A stretch of 64,000 bases of DNA, from assembly GCA_031179305.1 (NCBI GenBank), contig JAPSHX010000001.1, forward strand, positions 62,001 through 126,000, given 5' to 3'. The stretch is from Paenarthrobacter sp. (GTDB taxonomy: Bacteria > Actinomycetota > Actinomycetes > Actinomycetales > Micrococcaceae). Made by a program: the position numbers and the translations under genes. Every line of letters starts with the position of its first letter. Position 1 is the stretch's first letter. Of the stretch, positions 1 to 10,556 are shown piece by piece. The notes under the pieces are model-generated. The model saw only the letters and a list, made by a program, of their open reading frames with translations, did not search any database and was not told the origin of the DNA.

Positions 1-1
1 C

Positions 2-448
2 GTTGCCAAGCGGGCAGGCGTGTCCAAGGGTGGGCTGCTCTACCACTTTCCCAATAAGGAAGCGCTGATCACGGCACTTCTGGAACGTCTGGACCTGCTC
101 GCCCAGGAAGATACCGAACAGATGAAGGCTGCGCCTGACGGTTCGGCTGCCTACTTCATCCGCTCCTCGCTCTGGGCAGATACCCCCATGGACCGGGCTT
201 TCGTCGCTGCCACAAGACTGGCCGAAGTGGCCCACGAGGAAACCCGCCGCAGGTTTGCCGCGATCCAACAACAGTGGTTGGACGTGCTCGCTGAGGACGT
301 CGGACCGGAGGTCGCAAAGGCCGTCAGCTACATGGGTGACGGACTCTATTTCAATGCGATTTTTGAAGGCGGACAGGAGGGTGGCAACGCCGGGCGGGAG
401 GCCGACGTCGAAATCCTGCTGGGAGTCCTTGACCGGTTGCGGAAGTAG
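2..448 (+). CDS. TetR-family transcriptional regulator, 5' end outside window
   Basis: This is the C-terminal part of a TetR repressor. The reading frame is open from base 2 and the first visible residues (VAKRAGVSKGGLLYHFPNKE) are the recognition helix and the conserved GxLYxHFxxK segment of the TetR helix-turn-helix. The true start therefore lies upstream of the window, and the internal GTG at 20 is not a start. About 120 residues of helical ligand-binding domain follow, ending at a TAG. The ligand and targets cannot be read from the sequence. The downstream gcv operon has its own leader, so regulation of gcv by this protein is not implied. Confidence 0.85.
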   Translation, partial: VAKRAGVSKGGLLYHFPNKEALITALLERLDLLAQEDTEQMKAAPDGSAAYFIRSSLWADTPMDRAFVAATRLAEVAHEETRRRFAAIQQQWLDVLAEDVGPEVAKAVSYMGDGLYFNAIFEGGQEGGNAGREADVEILLGVLDRLRK

Positions 449-468
449 CGGGTCATCCATTTGCTGCA

Positions 469-508
469 GGGCACGGCACGTAGGACAATTAACCCTTGTG
501 GCGTGCCC
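469..508 (+). terminator. possible hairpin after the tetR gene
   Basis: A 7-bp inverted repeat (GGGCACG at 469-475, CGTGCCC at 502-508) encloses a 26-nt loop just after the TetR stop codon. There is no T-run, so it is only a candidate for a factor-dependent or weak terminator. Confidence 0.3.
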
Positions 509-548
509 TACACGGCGCCCACGCACAACTGAACATGCCTTTCATCTG

Positions 549-765
549 CGGCGGGAGAGTCCTGCAAGTAAGTGATGCAGGCGCCGTAGGAGCAAACCCT
601 CCCCAGGAATCTCTCAGGCCCACGCACCGCCGCGGCTAGGCAACTCTGGAAAGCAGCAGGCACTCAGCCCACCTTCGGGTCAAAGAGTGCTGTGCTCACC
701 GACGGTGCAAGCGATGGTTGTTCACGCAACGCGCGGAAACTCTCAGGTCCAATACAGAGCGGGGA
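549..765 (+). ncRNA. tandem glycine riboswitch (two gcvT-type aptamers)
   Basis: Two successive glycine aptamers lie in the leader of gcvP. Aptamer 1 contains GCGGGAGAG near 550, the GCGCCGTAGGAGCAA core at 580-595 and CTCTCAGG at 611-618. Aptamer 2 spans about 640-762, with CACCGACGGTGCAAGC at 698-713, CTCTCAGGTCC at 740-750 and the closing CAGAG/CTCTG arms. These are the conserved glycine-binding cores and 3' CTCTCAGG boxes of the Rfam glycine family. It is expected to switch on gcvPTH when glycine is abundant. No T-tracted hairpin is obvious between aptamer 2 and the gcvP start, so control may be at translation or by another structure. The 449-548 stretch holds the presumed promoter. Confidence 0.93.
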
Positions 766-819
766 GGAACCCAGCCGCTGTGGCGTACCCAAACGCCGCC
801 CAAGTAATGGAGTTCCTTC

Positions 820-3666
<2,847 letters not shown>

Positions 3667-3675
3667 GGACTGATC

Positions 3676-4824
3676 ATGAACGAGAACTACACAGCTCTTT
3701 ACGAAGAGCACAAGAACCTCGGCGCGTCCTTCACCGACTTTGGTGGCTGGCAGATGCCCCTGAAGTACTCCTCGGAGTTGGCTGAGCACCACGCCGTCCG
3801 CAAGTCCGCCGGCCTGTTCGATCTCTCCCACATGGGCGAAGTCTGGGTCACCGGTCCCGAGGCTGCTGCCTTCCTGGACTACGCCCTGGTGGGCAAGATC
3901 TCCGCCATGGCCGTCGGCAAGGCCAAGTACTCGCTGATCTGCCAGGAAGACGGCGGCATCATCGACGACCTCATCACCTACCGCCGCCCCTCTCCCAAGG
4001 AAGGCAGCGACAAATTCCTGGTGGTACCGAACGCCGGTAATGCCAAGGTTGTTGCCGCGGCGCTGCTGGAGCGCGCTGCAGGTTTCGACGTGGTTGTTGA
4101 AGACGCCTCTGCCGACATCTCGCTGATCGCTGTTCAGGGGCCGCTTGCTGAAGCGATCCTCCTCCGCCTGGTCCCTGCCGAACAGCACGCTCTGGTCACC
4201 GACCTCAAGTACTACGCCGCGGTTGAAGTTCCGTTCGCGTTCGACGGCGGCACGCAGGACCTCCTGCTGGCCCGAACCGGGTACACCGGCGAAGACGGCT
4301 TCGAAATCTTTGTAGCGAATGACTCCGCAGCCGCACTCTGGCAGGCCATAGCCAACGTCGCTGCTGAAGGCGAGCTGATCCCGGCCGGCCTTGCCTCCCG
4401 CGACTCCCTACGCCTCGAAGCCGGAATGCCCCTCTACGGCAACGAACTCTCCCGCGAAGGCAACCCCTTCGCGGCAGGACTCGGCCCCGTGGTGGCACTG
4501 TCCAAGGAAGGCGACTTCGTGGGCAAAGAGGCACTTGCTGCCCTCAAGGCCGACGGTGGCGGAACCACTAGCGGCCGCAAGCTCGTTGGCCTCAAGGGCC
4601 TGGGCCGCAGGGCCGGCCGCGGCCACTACCCGGTTCTCAAGGACGGCGCAGTGGTTGGCGAAGTCACCTCCGGTCAGCCCAGCCCGACGCTTGGCTACCC
4701 GGTAGCGTTGGCGTATGTCGACGTCGAGCACTCAGAGCTCGGAACTGCTTTGGACATTGACCTGCGGGGCAAGTCTGAGCCGTTCGAAGTCGTCGCACTG
4801 CCGTTCTACAAGCGCCAAAAGTAG
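3676..4824 (+). CDS. gcvT: aminomethyltransferase, glycine cleavage T-protein
   Basis: The T-protein releases ammonia from the aminomethyl-lipoyl GcvH and passes the one-carbon unit to tetrahydrofolate, giving 5,10-methylene-THF. The 382-residue product has the GcvT folate-binding domain (about 1-265, with GGIIDDLITYR containing the conserved acidic residue) and the C-terminal barrel domain (about 285-375). The ATG at 3676 follows GAGGA in the short gap after gcvP, so translation is probably coupled. It is the second gene of gcvPTH. A hairpin separates it from gcvH. Confidence 0.97.
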   Translation: MNENYTALYEEHKNLGASFTDFGGWQMPLKYSSELAEHHAVRKSAGLFDLSHMGEVWVTGPEAAAFLDYALVGKISAMAVGKAKYSLICQEDGGIIDDLITYRRPSPKEGSDKFLVVPNAGNAKVVAAALLERAAGFDVVVEDASADISLIAVQGPLAEAILLRLVPAEQHALVTDLKYYAAVEVPFAFDGGTQDLLLARTGYTGEDGFEIFVANDSAAALWQAIANVAAEGELIPAGLASRDSLRLEAGMPLYGNELSREGNPFAAGLGPVVALSKEGDFVGKEALAALKADGGGTTSGRKLVGLKGLGRRAGRGHYPVLKDGAVVGEVTSGQPSPTLGYPVALAYVDVEHSELGTALDIDLRGKSEPFEVVALPFYKRQK

Positions 4825-4834
4825 GCGGGCCTTT

Positions 4835-4860
4835 CCGACGGGTCGCCTAGCGCCCGTCGG
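4835..4860 (+). other. intercistronic hairpin between gcvT and gcvH
   Basis: Perfect 8-bp arms (CCGACGGG at 4835-4842, CCCGTCGG at 4853-4860) flank a 10-nt loop in the 86-nt gap. There is no T-run, so this looks like an RNA-processing or stability element that could set the relative amount of GcvH rather than a full terminator. Confidence 0.6.
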
Positions 4861-4910
4861 GTCAGGCACCTCACCAGCCATTGTTTGATCAACCACAGTA
4901 AGGAAACAGA

Positions 4911-5297
4911 ATGCCCAAGGTAGCGCCCGAACTTCAGTACTCCGACGAACACGAGTGGGTTTCCCGCGGAGACGGGAACTCGGTGTCCGTTGGTATCTCC
5001 GAGGTTGCCACCGACGCACTGGGTGACATTGTGTACGTTGACCTGCCTGAGGTTGGTTCTTCCGTGACTGCGGGGGAGACCTGCGGTGAGGTTGAGTCCA
5101 CCAAGTCGGTTTCGGACCTGTACTCGCCCGTCACCGGTGAGGTCACGGAGATCAACGACGCCGTTGTTTCCGACCCCGCCCTGATCAACAACGACCCCTA
5201 CGGCGCCGGTTGGTTGTTCAAGGTTGCCGCCGAGTCCGAGGGCCCCCTGCTCTCGGCCGAGGAATACGCCTCCAAGAATGGCGGAGACCTCTCCTAG
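4911..5297 (+). CDS. gcvH: glycine cleavage system H protein (lipoyl carrier)
   Basis: GcvH is the small lipoylated shuttle that carries the aminomethyl group from GcvP to GcvT and is reoxidised by lipoamide dehydrogenase. The 128-residue product has the full family length. The lipoylation site is in [19 protein letters not shown], with the modified lysine at about residue 65. The ATG follows AAGGAAACAG. It is the last gene of gcvPTH. No gcvL is in the window, so the shared E3 subunit must be encoded elsewhere. Confidence 0.97.
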   Translation: MPKVAPELQYSDEHEWVSRGDGNSVSVGISEVATDALGDIVYVDLPEVGSSVTAGETCGEVESTKSVSDLYSPVTGEVTEINDAVVSDPALINNDPYGAGWLFKVAAESEGPLLSAEEYASKNGGDLS

Positions 5298-5612
5298 TCC
5301 GTTCGTTGGCCCGTTGGGGCTGACATCCTCCGCGTGCTCGGTCGCTTGGGCGCCCGTGAGGTAAGAGGAGTCCGTTTAGTGGGCTCGCTGCGGAGTGTGC
5401 CGTGCGCACGGCATGTTCGGCAGCTAAACCCCGTACTGGAGCCCACCGGCGTAGCGTGGGATTGTAGAACTGAATAAAATTGCGACGCCGGGTTGCCGCC
5501 TTTGGGGGCCATCCGGCGTCGTGCTTCGGTCGACCTCCGTCATAAGCGGGGGCGGCCCTCCGGCAGGAAGATCTGCCGGACCGTTTTCAAGCTTTGTTAA
5601 GGAATCCCGACC
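5298..5612 (+). promoter_or_regulatory. structured leader region upstream of sdaA
   Basis: This 315-base gap has no convincing gene but several inverted repeats: GTTTAG 5374-5379 with CTAAAC 5424-5429; GTGGGCTC 5379-5386 with GAGCCCAC 5439-5446, which crosses the first pair; a 14-bp palindrome at 5399-5412; GACGCCGG 5484-5491 with CCGGCGTC 5513-5520; and TCCGGCAG 5559-5566 with CTGCCGGA 5573-5580, followed by CCGTTTTC. A TAAAAT at 5474-5479 could be a -10 box. The last hairpin is terminator-like and ends about 30 nt before the sdaA start, where AAGGA near 5600 is the ribosome-binding site. It does not match the glycine riboswitch seen upstream of gcvP. Confidence 0.5.
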
Positions 5613-7025
5613 ATGGCTGTTGGCGTTTTCGATCTGTTTTCTGTGGGTATTGGCCCGTCGAGTTCTCACACTGTGGGGCCCATGCGGGCTGCTGCGGTGT
5701 TTGCTGGTGAGCTCAAGGACACCGGCGTCCTGGGCTCGGTGGCGTCGTTGCGGGTTGACCTGTATGGCTCGTTGGCTGCCACGGGTCGTGGGCACGGCAC
5801 CATGACGGCCACGCTGCTGGGCTTGGAGGGGTATCACCCGGAGCTGATTCTGCCTGAAGAGGTGGAGGAGCGGCTCGCGACGATCGCTGAGTCAGGTGCC
5901 CTGAATCTGGCCGGTGCCTCCGGCGAAGGCGTGGAGCTGCCGTATGCGGTGGAGGATATGGTGTTGCATCCGTTGACGGTGTTGCCGCGGCATACGAATG
6001 GGATGAAGTTTGCTGTGTCTGATGCTGAGGGGAGCGTTCTGCGGGAGGCGACGTTCTTTTCGGTCGGTGGTGGGTTCATTGTCCGTGAGGGTGAGGAGAA
6101 CGCTGCGCAGCAGGAGTTGGAGGAGTCCAAGAAGGAGTTGCCGTTGCCGTTCAGGACGGCGGCGGAGTTGCTGGGCCGGTGTTCCTCGAAGGGTTTGGGT
6201 ATCAGCGACATCATGTTCATTAATGAGCGTGCGTCGCGGTCTGAGGAGGATATCCGGGAGGGTTTGCTGCATATTTGGTCCGTGATGGAGGCCTGTGTTG
6301 AAACGTCTTTGAAGCGTGAGGGTGTGTTGCCCGGAGGGTTGAAGGTTCGTCGTCGTTCTCCTGATTGGTTGGAGCGGTTGTTGAAGGAGGACAAGGACCG
6401 GAACGATCCGAAGTATTGGCAGGAGTGGGTGAACCTGATCGCGTTGGCGGTCAATGAGGAGAACGCTTCTGGTGGTCGGGTGGTGACGGCACCGACGAAT
6501 GGTGCTGCGGGGATTATTCCGGCGGTGCTGTATTACGCGTTGAATTACGCGCCGGGGATGGATCAGGCCACGCAGGCCGATAAGGACGATGTGGTGGTGA
6601 AGTTCCTGCTTACTGCGGGTGCGGTGGGTGTGTTGTATAAGGAGCAGGCGTCCATTTCGGGGGCTGAGGTGGGGTGTCAGGGTGAGGTGGGTTCGGCGTC
6701 GTCGATGGCTGCTGCGGGGTTGGCTGAGGTGATGGGTGGTACGCCGGGTCAGGTGGAGAACGCGGCGGAGATCGCGATGGAACATAATCTGGGGTTGACG
6801 TGTGATCCGATTGGGGGGTTGGTGCAGATTCCGTGTATTGAGCGGAACGCGATTGCTGCGGCGAAGGCGATCAACGCGGCGAAGATGGCGTTGTGGGGTG
6901 ATGGGACGCATCGGGTGTCGTTGGATGAGGTGATCGTGACCATGCGTGAAACGGGCAAGGACATGTCCTCCAAGTACAAGGAAACCGCGATGGGCGGCCT
7001 GGCCGTCAACGTCGTCGAATGCTGA
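5613..7025 (+). CDS. sdaA: L-serine dehydratase, iron-sulfur dependent
   Basis: This enzyme deaminates L-serine to pyruvate and ammonia with a [4Fe-4S] cluster. The 470-residue product is the single-chain form, with the beta domain first ([14 protein letters not shown] near the start) and then the alpha domain. The cluster cysteines are in [12 protein letters not shown] and [16 protein letters not shown]. The ATG follows AAGGAATCCCGACC. It probably works with gcvPTH: glycine plus methylene-THF gives serine (GlyA), which is then deaminated. Codon use is odd. From about 5640 to 6940 codons end mostly in G or T (GTG, TTG, GGT, GCG), whereas the last about 25 codons return to the C-ending style of the neighbours. 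Confidence 0.96.
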   Translation: MAVGVFDLFSVGIGPSSSHTVGPMRAAAVFAGELKDTGVLGSVASLRVDLYGSLAATGRGHGTMTATLLGLEGYHPELILPEEVEERLATIAESGALNLAGASGEGVELPYAVEDMVLHPLTVLPRHTNGMKFAVSDAEGSVLREATFFSVGGGFIVREGEENAAQQELEESKKELPLPFRTAAELLGRCSSKGLGISDIMFINERASRSEEDIREGLLHIWSVMEACVETSLKREGVLPGGLKVRRRSPDWLERLLKEDKDRNDPKYWQEWVNLIALAVNEENASGGRVVTAPTNGAAGIIPAVLYYALNYAPGMDQATQADKDDVVVKFLLTAGAVGVLYKEQASISGAEVGCQGEVGSASSMAAAGLAEVMGGTPGQVENAAEIAMEHNLGLTCDPIGGLVQIPCIERNAIAAAKAINAAKMALWGDGTHRVSLDEVIVTMRETGKDMSSKYKETAMGGLAVNVVEC

Positions 7026-7063
7026 CACTATTTCCTGTCAGTCCCTGATGTCATGCTGTACCC

Positions 7064-7885
7064 ATGAGCGGGGGATACAGCAGGGACTTTTTGCGGACAC
7101 GGCTTGAACTGCCCAGTCCGCCGGCAACAACGATCCTTTTGGACTACACCCACTTTTCCGTGCGTTTCCGGGCTGCCCGGAAGCTCGCTGCGATCGTGGG
7201 CGTCAACATTAGCGGTGCTGAATTGAACCCACTGGCCCGGGAGGGGACGTGGCATTTCGATGACAGGATCCCCAGGGAGCAACAGGCCGGTCCGGACGTC
7301 TATAAAAACAACGCCTTCGATCGCGGACACTTGGTCCGTCGCTTGGATCCTGTGTGGGGAGACGCGGCAACGGCCAAAAAAGCCAACCAAGACACGTTTG
7401 CCTACACCAACGCCGCGCCACAGATCGATGACTTCAATCAAGGCAAGGAACTGTGGGTAGGGCTGGAAGACCACGTTCTAGGCCATGCCGATGCCCACGA
7501 CGCAAAGCTCAGCGTCTTCACCGGACCTGTCTTCCTCGACGACGATCCTCTATATAGGGGCGTTCAGATCCCTCGAAAGTTTTGGAAGATCGCGGCCTGG
7601 ACCAGCGAGGCCAAGCTGGCCGCCGTCGGCTTCGTCCTGGACCAGTCGCCGATGCTGGACAAAGTGGAACTGAAGAAGGCAACCAGCTTGTGGCTCCTTG
7701 ACGGTGAGCCACCACCGCTAGGACCGTTCCGGACGTTCCAGGTACCCATAGGGCAGATTGCGGACCTGACCGGGCTCAGCCTCAGCAGGCTCAGCCGCGC
7801 AGACCGCCTGGTGAGCGGACAGCTGGAATCGGGTGTTGAACCCCGGGCCATGAAGTTGGAGAGGGCGGAGCAGATCCGGCTCTAG
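7064..7885 (+). CDS. DNA/RNA non-specific endonuclease (DRGH family)
   Basis: The 273-residue protein belongs to the beta-beta-alpha-metal NUC1/Serratia nuclease family. It has the DRGH active site at about residues 86-89 (NAFDRGHLVRR), then TNAAPQ with the metal-binding asparagine, and a GPVF segment. Such enzymes cut single- and double-stranded nucleic acid using Mg2+ and an activated water. No signal peptide or membrane segment is visible, which is unusual because many relatives are secreted. It may be released another way or act inside the cell. There is no SD; CATGCT lies 6 nt before the ATG, so it may be leaderless. The gene stands alone, 38 nt after sdaA. Confidence 0.88.
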   Translation: MSGGYSRDFLRTRLELPSPPATTILLDYTHFSVRFRAARKLAAIVGVNISGAELNPLAREGTWHFDDRIPREQQAGPDVYKNNAFDRGHLVRRLDPVWGDAATAKKANQDTFAYTNAAPQIDDFNQGKELWVGLEDHVLGHADAHDAKLSVFTGPVFLDDDPLYRGVQIPRKFWKIAAWTSEAKLAAVGFVLDQSPMLDKVELKKATSLWLLDGEPPPLGPFRTFQVPIGQIADLTGLSLSRLSRADRLVSGQLESGVEPRAMKLERAEQIRL

Positions 7886-8348
7886 ACGCCGTCATCTTAG
7901 GCGGCACGCCGCGCAACTGTCACCACTGAACGCGAACGTCGAACTGGGCTGCTTTACAGCATTGATAGAGCTTCGCGAACGTCCTGCGTGTTTTGCTAGC
8001 GCTGAAAGCACGCGTAAGCTCGCGAGTTGCCGCAATCCTAAGGGATCAATAAGTGCGCAGTATTACAGTATTACGATTTGGCATCAAATCGAATATTTAC
8101 CGTCACGTTTTAGTGATGATCGATATTTCCCCCGGTGCTTGCATTAAGTATTTCGTTATGTTTGATTCTGTTTTCGGAGGTTGGGCGTTATCTATATGAT
8201 TAAACTCGTCTTTTCGCATTGGCCATCGTTGTAATTCGGCTGGCCGATACAAATCGACTGGGTTTCAAATATAGCTTTTGTCTGACACGCCTGTTTGAAT
8301 TTCGGCTAATTATCAATGCAGATAAATCTAAATTTATTGGGGGAAAGA
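7886..8348. other. AT-rich intergenic patch, probable foreign or degenerate DNA
   Basis: These 463 bases carry no gene I can support. Composition drops sharply: two lines counted by hand (8041-8100 and 8161-8220) are 35-37% GC, while the flanking genes are visibly GC-rich. A perfect inverted repeat, CGATTTG 8074-8080 and CAAATCG 8085-8091, and a doubled AGTATTAC near 8059-8075 are present. The patch supplies the promoter and SD of the small secreted protein that follows. No transposase, integrase or attachment site is visible. Confidence 0.65.
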
Positions 8349-8654
8349 ATGCTGTTGAAATCCAGAGCAATCCTGACTGGCGCCGCTATAATGACGACGC
8401 TGCTTTTTGCTGCTACGACTCCGGCCTATGCTGAGGGTCCATCTGAAGCGCCCGAAGGGTACACAATCGCCATCCAACCCATGGGTGAATATCTACCGGC
8501 CTGCGATGCCTCCCGTGATGGCGACCAAGCCACCTATAACGGCTACCTATTCACCTGTAAGCTCAGTGATGGCCAGTGGCAATGGATCCTCTGTAACTGG
8601 GGCTGCGATCCGGGAGGTGGCGGTGATTATCGAATGATCGCACTGCGTTCATAG
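8349..8654 (+). CDS. small secreted cysteine-containing protein, unknown function
   Basis: The 101-residue product has a clear Sec signal peptide: LLKSR, a hydrophobic core (AILTGAAIMTTLLFA) and a likely cleavage site after AYA. The mature part is about 75 residues with four cysteines (in ACDAS, FTCKL, LCNWGCD), several tryptophans and a glycine run, suggesting a small disulfide-stabilised extracellular module. I do not recognise a family. The ATG at 8349 is chosen because GGGGGAAAG precedes it; an in-frame ATG at 8316 lacks an SD and would bury the signal peptide. It sits in an AT-rich patch and ends at its own terminator, so it looks like a single acquired transcription unit. Confidence 0.7.
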   Translation: MLLKSRAILTGAAIMTTLLFAATTPAYAEGPSEAPEGYTIAIQPMGEYLPACDASRDGDQATYNGYLFTCKLSDGQWQWILCNWGCDPGGGGDYRMIALRS

Positions 8655-8670
8655 ACCGGTCCTTTGGACT

Positions 8671-8710
8671 GCCGAAAGTGTTGGCCACGGCCAGCGCTTT
8701 CGGCTTTTTT
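8671..8710 (+). terminator. intrinsic terminator of the small secreted protein gene
   Basis: GCCGAAAG at 8671-8678 pairs with CTTTCGGC at 8697-8704, with a nested TGGCC/GGCCA helix in between, and is followed by six T at 8705-8710. It lies 19 nt before the next start codon. Confidence 0.85.
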
Positions 8711-8728
8711 CAGAAACAGGAGATAAGC

Positions 8729-9190
8729 ATGGAGACGCTTCACATCGCACGGGAGTTCGCATCTGCTGCAGGAGAGAAACTCCGGAATATTCATATTTTC
8801 AAGGCACTCCTTTCCTTGCCGGAGGGGCAGCGGGTTGAACTTGAACCTGAGGAAGCGGGAAAGGCACTCGCCGCGCAACTGAGCTTTGAGCGGAAGGCAT
8901 CAAACCAGGAGCCAGCCCAGACTCCCCGCACGCAGCGGCTCCTGAGCTCCGTTTATCCACACATGCCGGTTAACCTGCTCCACGGGTTGTTGGCGGATGC
9001 CGGCAATGGCGAGATAGCGGAACTGCTCGATCGTCACCGTGTCACAGGTTTCACAGTGCACGCAGCAGGCGGGCGCCGGAGCATTCCGAATACGTTTGTC
9101 TTGGAAGATTCATACATGGCCCTTGACCCTGAAACAGGCGATATTAGACAGCGCTATCGCGGCGGGCAGCAGGCCGGGGAATCCAACTAA
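8729..9190 (+). CDS. hypothetical protein, 153 residues
   Basis: I do not recognise this protein. The ATG at 8729 is preceded by AGGAGA and is preferred over an in-frame GTG upstream, which lies within the preceding terminator. The product is soluble, with a helical N-terminal half (METLHIAREFASAAGEKLRN), a glutamine/proline-rich linker near residues 58-70 and a more compact C-terminal half (LEDSYMALDPETGDIRQRY). No signal peptide, membrane segment or catalytic motif is visible. It lies directly after a strong terminator, so its expression needs read-through or a promoter overlapping that hairpin. Codon use is closer to the host than the AT-rich patch. Confidence 0.65.
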   Translation: METLHIAREFASAAGEKLRNIHIFKALLSLPEGQRVELEPEEAGKALAAQLSFERKASNQEPAQTPRTQRLLSSVYPHMPVNLLHGLLADAGNGEIAELLDRHRVTGFTVHAAGGRRSIPNTFVLEDSYMALDPETGDIRQRYRGGQQAGESN

Positions 9191-9371
9191 TTGCAGTAAG
9201 GGAGAGTTCCTCCGCAAACACGCGGGATGGTGCTTGATGTCCTTGGGCCCAAGCTCAGCCACCGATTGGATCGCCGATTTTTCCCGGCCCGATAGACTTG
9301 GGGCTGCATGTCCGCATGCGCACCGAGCTTTTGAACACTGCACCAAAACCCTGAGATTGGACACGGCCACC

Positions 9372-10445
9372 TTGCGAGAATTCAGCGCCCGCTTTGCCAC
9401 CGCCGAGGAAATCGATAACTGGGACAAACATGTCACGGCGAACCCGAACGGCGGCAACATGCTGCAGTCGGATGCCTACGCGGCGGTCAAGGACGGTAAC
9501 GGCTGGCTGGTCCGGAGGCTCGTCATCGAGACTCAGGAATACAGCAGCTACAACCTGCTCCTGGAAAAGAAGTTCCCCGTGATGGGCAGGCTCTGGTACC
9601 TCATCAAGGGACCGGACGTCCTGGATATCGCCGACATCCAGCCTGCTCTGACAGCAGTGGCTGCGCTGGCACGTGAGACGAAGATGAACGTCTTCACCAT
9701 CAAGATCGAGCCTGACATCATCGAGTCGGACCAGGCAACGGCACAACTGAAAGCCGCGGGTCTGGTCAAGGCCCCCAACATCCAGTCCAACGACTCCACG
9801 GCCGTGCTGGATATCTCCGCTCCCGCCAATGAAGTTCTCCGCAGTATCTCCTCCAGGGCCCGTAACGCAGTCCGCAGGGCAGAACGCGAGGGGTGCGAGG
9901 TGGTCCAGGAAGAGGCAGGCCAGCAGACGTACAAAAAGCTCTACGCCCTCATGCAGAACACCGTAAACGCCAAGGGCGCCATGCCGCTGCGGAGCTACGA
10001 CTACTACTCCAAGTTCTGGGAAGAGTTCTGCAGCCGCGGCCAGGGACACTTCTTCTTCATCCACGAGGACGGTGCACCAAGTGTCGGCGCTTTCGTCATC
10101 AACTACGGCTCCAAAGCAACGTACAAGGACGGCGGCTCCACCCAGAACCGCAAGCAGTACGGTGACTCCCATCTGGCCCAGTGGGCGGCGATCCAGCGCA
10201 TGCAGGAACTCGGATGCGTGGAATACGACTTCTGTGGCACACCCCCCGCTGCGAGGATCAAGGACAAGACCCACCCCCTGTACGGCATGGGATTGTTCAA
10301 AACGAGCTTCACCAAGACCGTCACGGACTTCGTCGGTTGCTATGACCTCGTCCTGGGACCTGTCCGTCACAAGCTGTGGCTTAAGGGCGCGGAACGCATC
10401 TTCCGTCGACTCGAAACCATGCGTACCGGCGGCCAGTTTTACTGA
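9372..10445 (+). CDS. FemAB/FemX-type peptidoglycan bridge aminoacyltransferase
   Basis: This Fem-family ligase has the twin GNAT folds that move amino acids from aminoacyl-tRNA to lipid II or the stem peptide. Supporting segments are NGGNMLQSDAYAAVK, RNAVRRAEREG in the first domain and YDFCGTPPAARIKD near the C-terminus. The frame is open from 9039, but homology begins around REFSARFATAEEIDNWDKH. I choose TTG 9372; TTG 9357 and ATG 9237 are alternatives. TTGGAT near 9266 and TAGACT near 9292 look like a promoter inside the longer frame, which argues against the early starts. With the next gene it probably builds the interpeptide bridge typical of Arthrobacter. The amino acid added cannot be told. 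Confidence 0.85.
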   Translation: MREFSARFATAEEIDNWDKHVTANPNGGNMLQSDAYAAVKDGNGWLVRRLVIETQEYSSYNLLLEKKFPVMGRLWYLIKGPDVLDIADIQPALTAVAALARETKMNVFTIKIEPDIIESDQATAQLKAAGLVKAPNIQSNDSTAVLDISAPANEVLRSISSRARNAVRRAEREGCEVVQEEAGQQTYKKLYALMQNTVNAKGAMPLRSYDYYSKFWEEFCSRGQGHFFFIHEDGAPSVGAFVINYGSKATYKDGGSTQNRKQYGDSHLAQWAAIQRMQELGCVEYDFCGTPPAARIKDKTHPLYGMGLFKTSFTKTVTDFVGCYDLVLGPVRHKLWLKGAERIFRRLETMRTGGQFY

Positions 10446-10556
10446 CCGCCACCCGCGGCCAGCAAATCAACTTCAGGCCCGCCCCGGCCACCAACGGGTG
10501 CATTCTACTTTTTAGGTTAGGTTATTTCTTTGACTCCGATCGAGGCTGGAACCGAC

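Noticed and set aside
5892..7028. 378-codon open frame opposite sdaA
   Set aside because: Arg/His-rich shadow of a certain gene. It reflects the unusual codon use of sdaA, not a second gene.
7886..8348. Protein-coding genes in the AT-rich patch (short frames at 7962 and 8219)
   Set aside because: They lack an SD, family-like sequence and sensible composition. The patch is treated as non-coding.
9237..9371. N-terminal extension of the first Fem ligase
   Set aside because: The residues do not look Fem-like, several rare codons occur, and a promoter-like pair lies inside.
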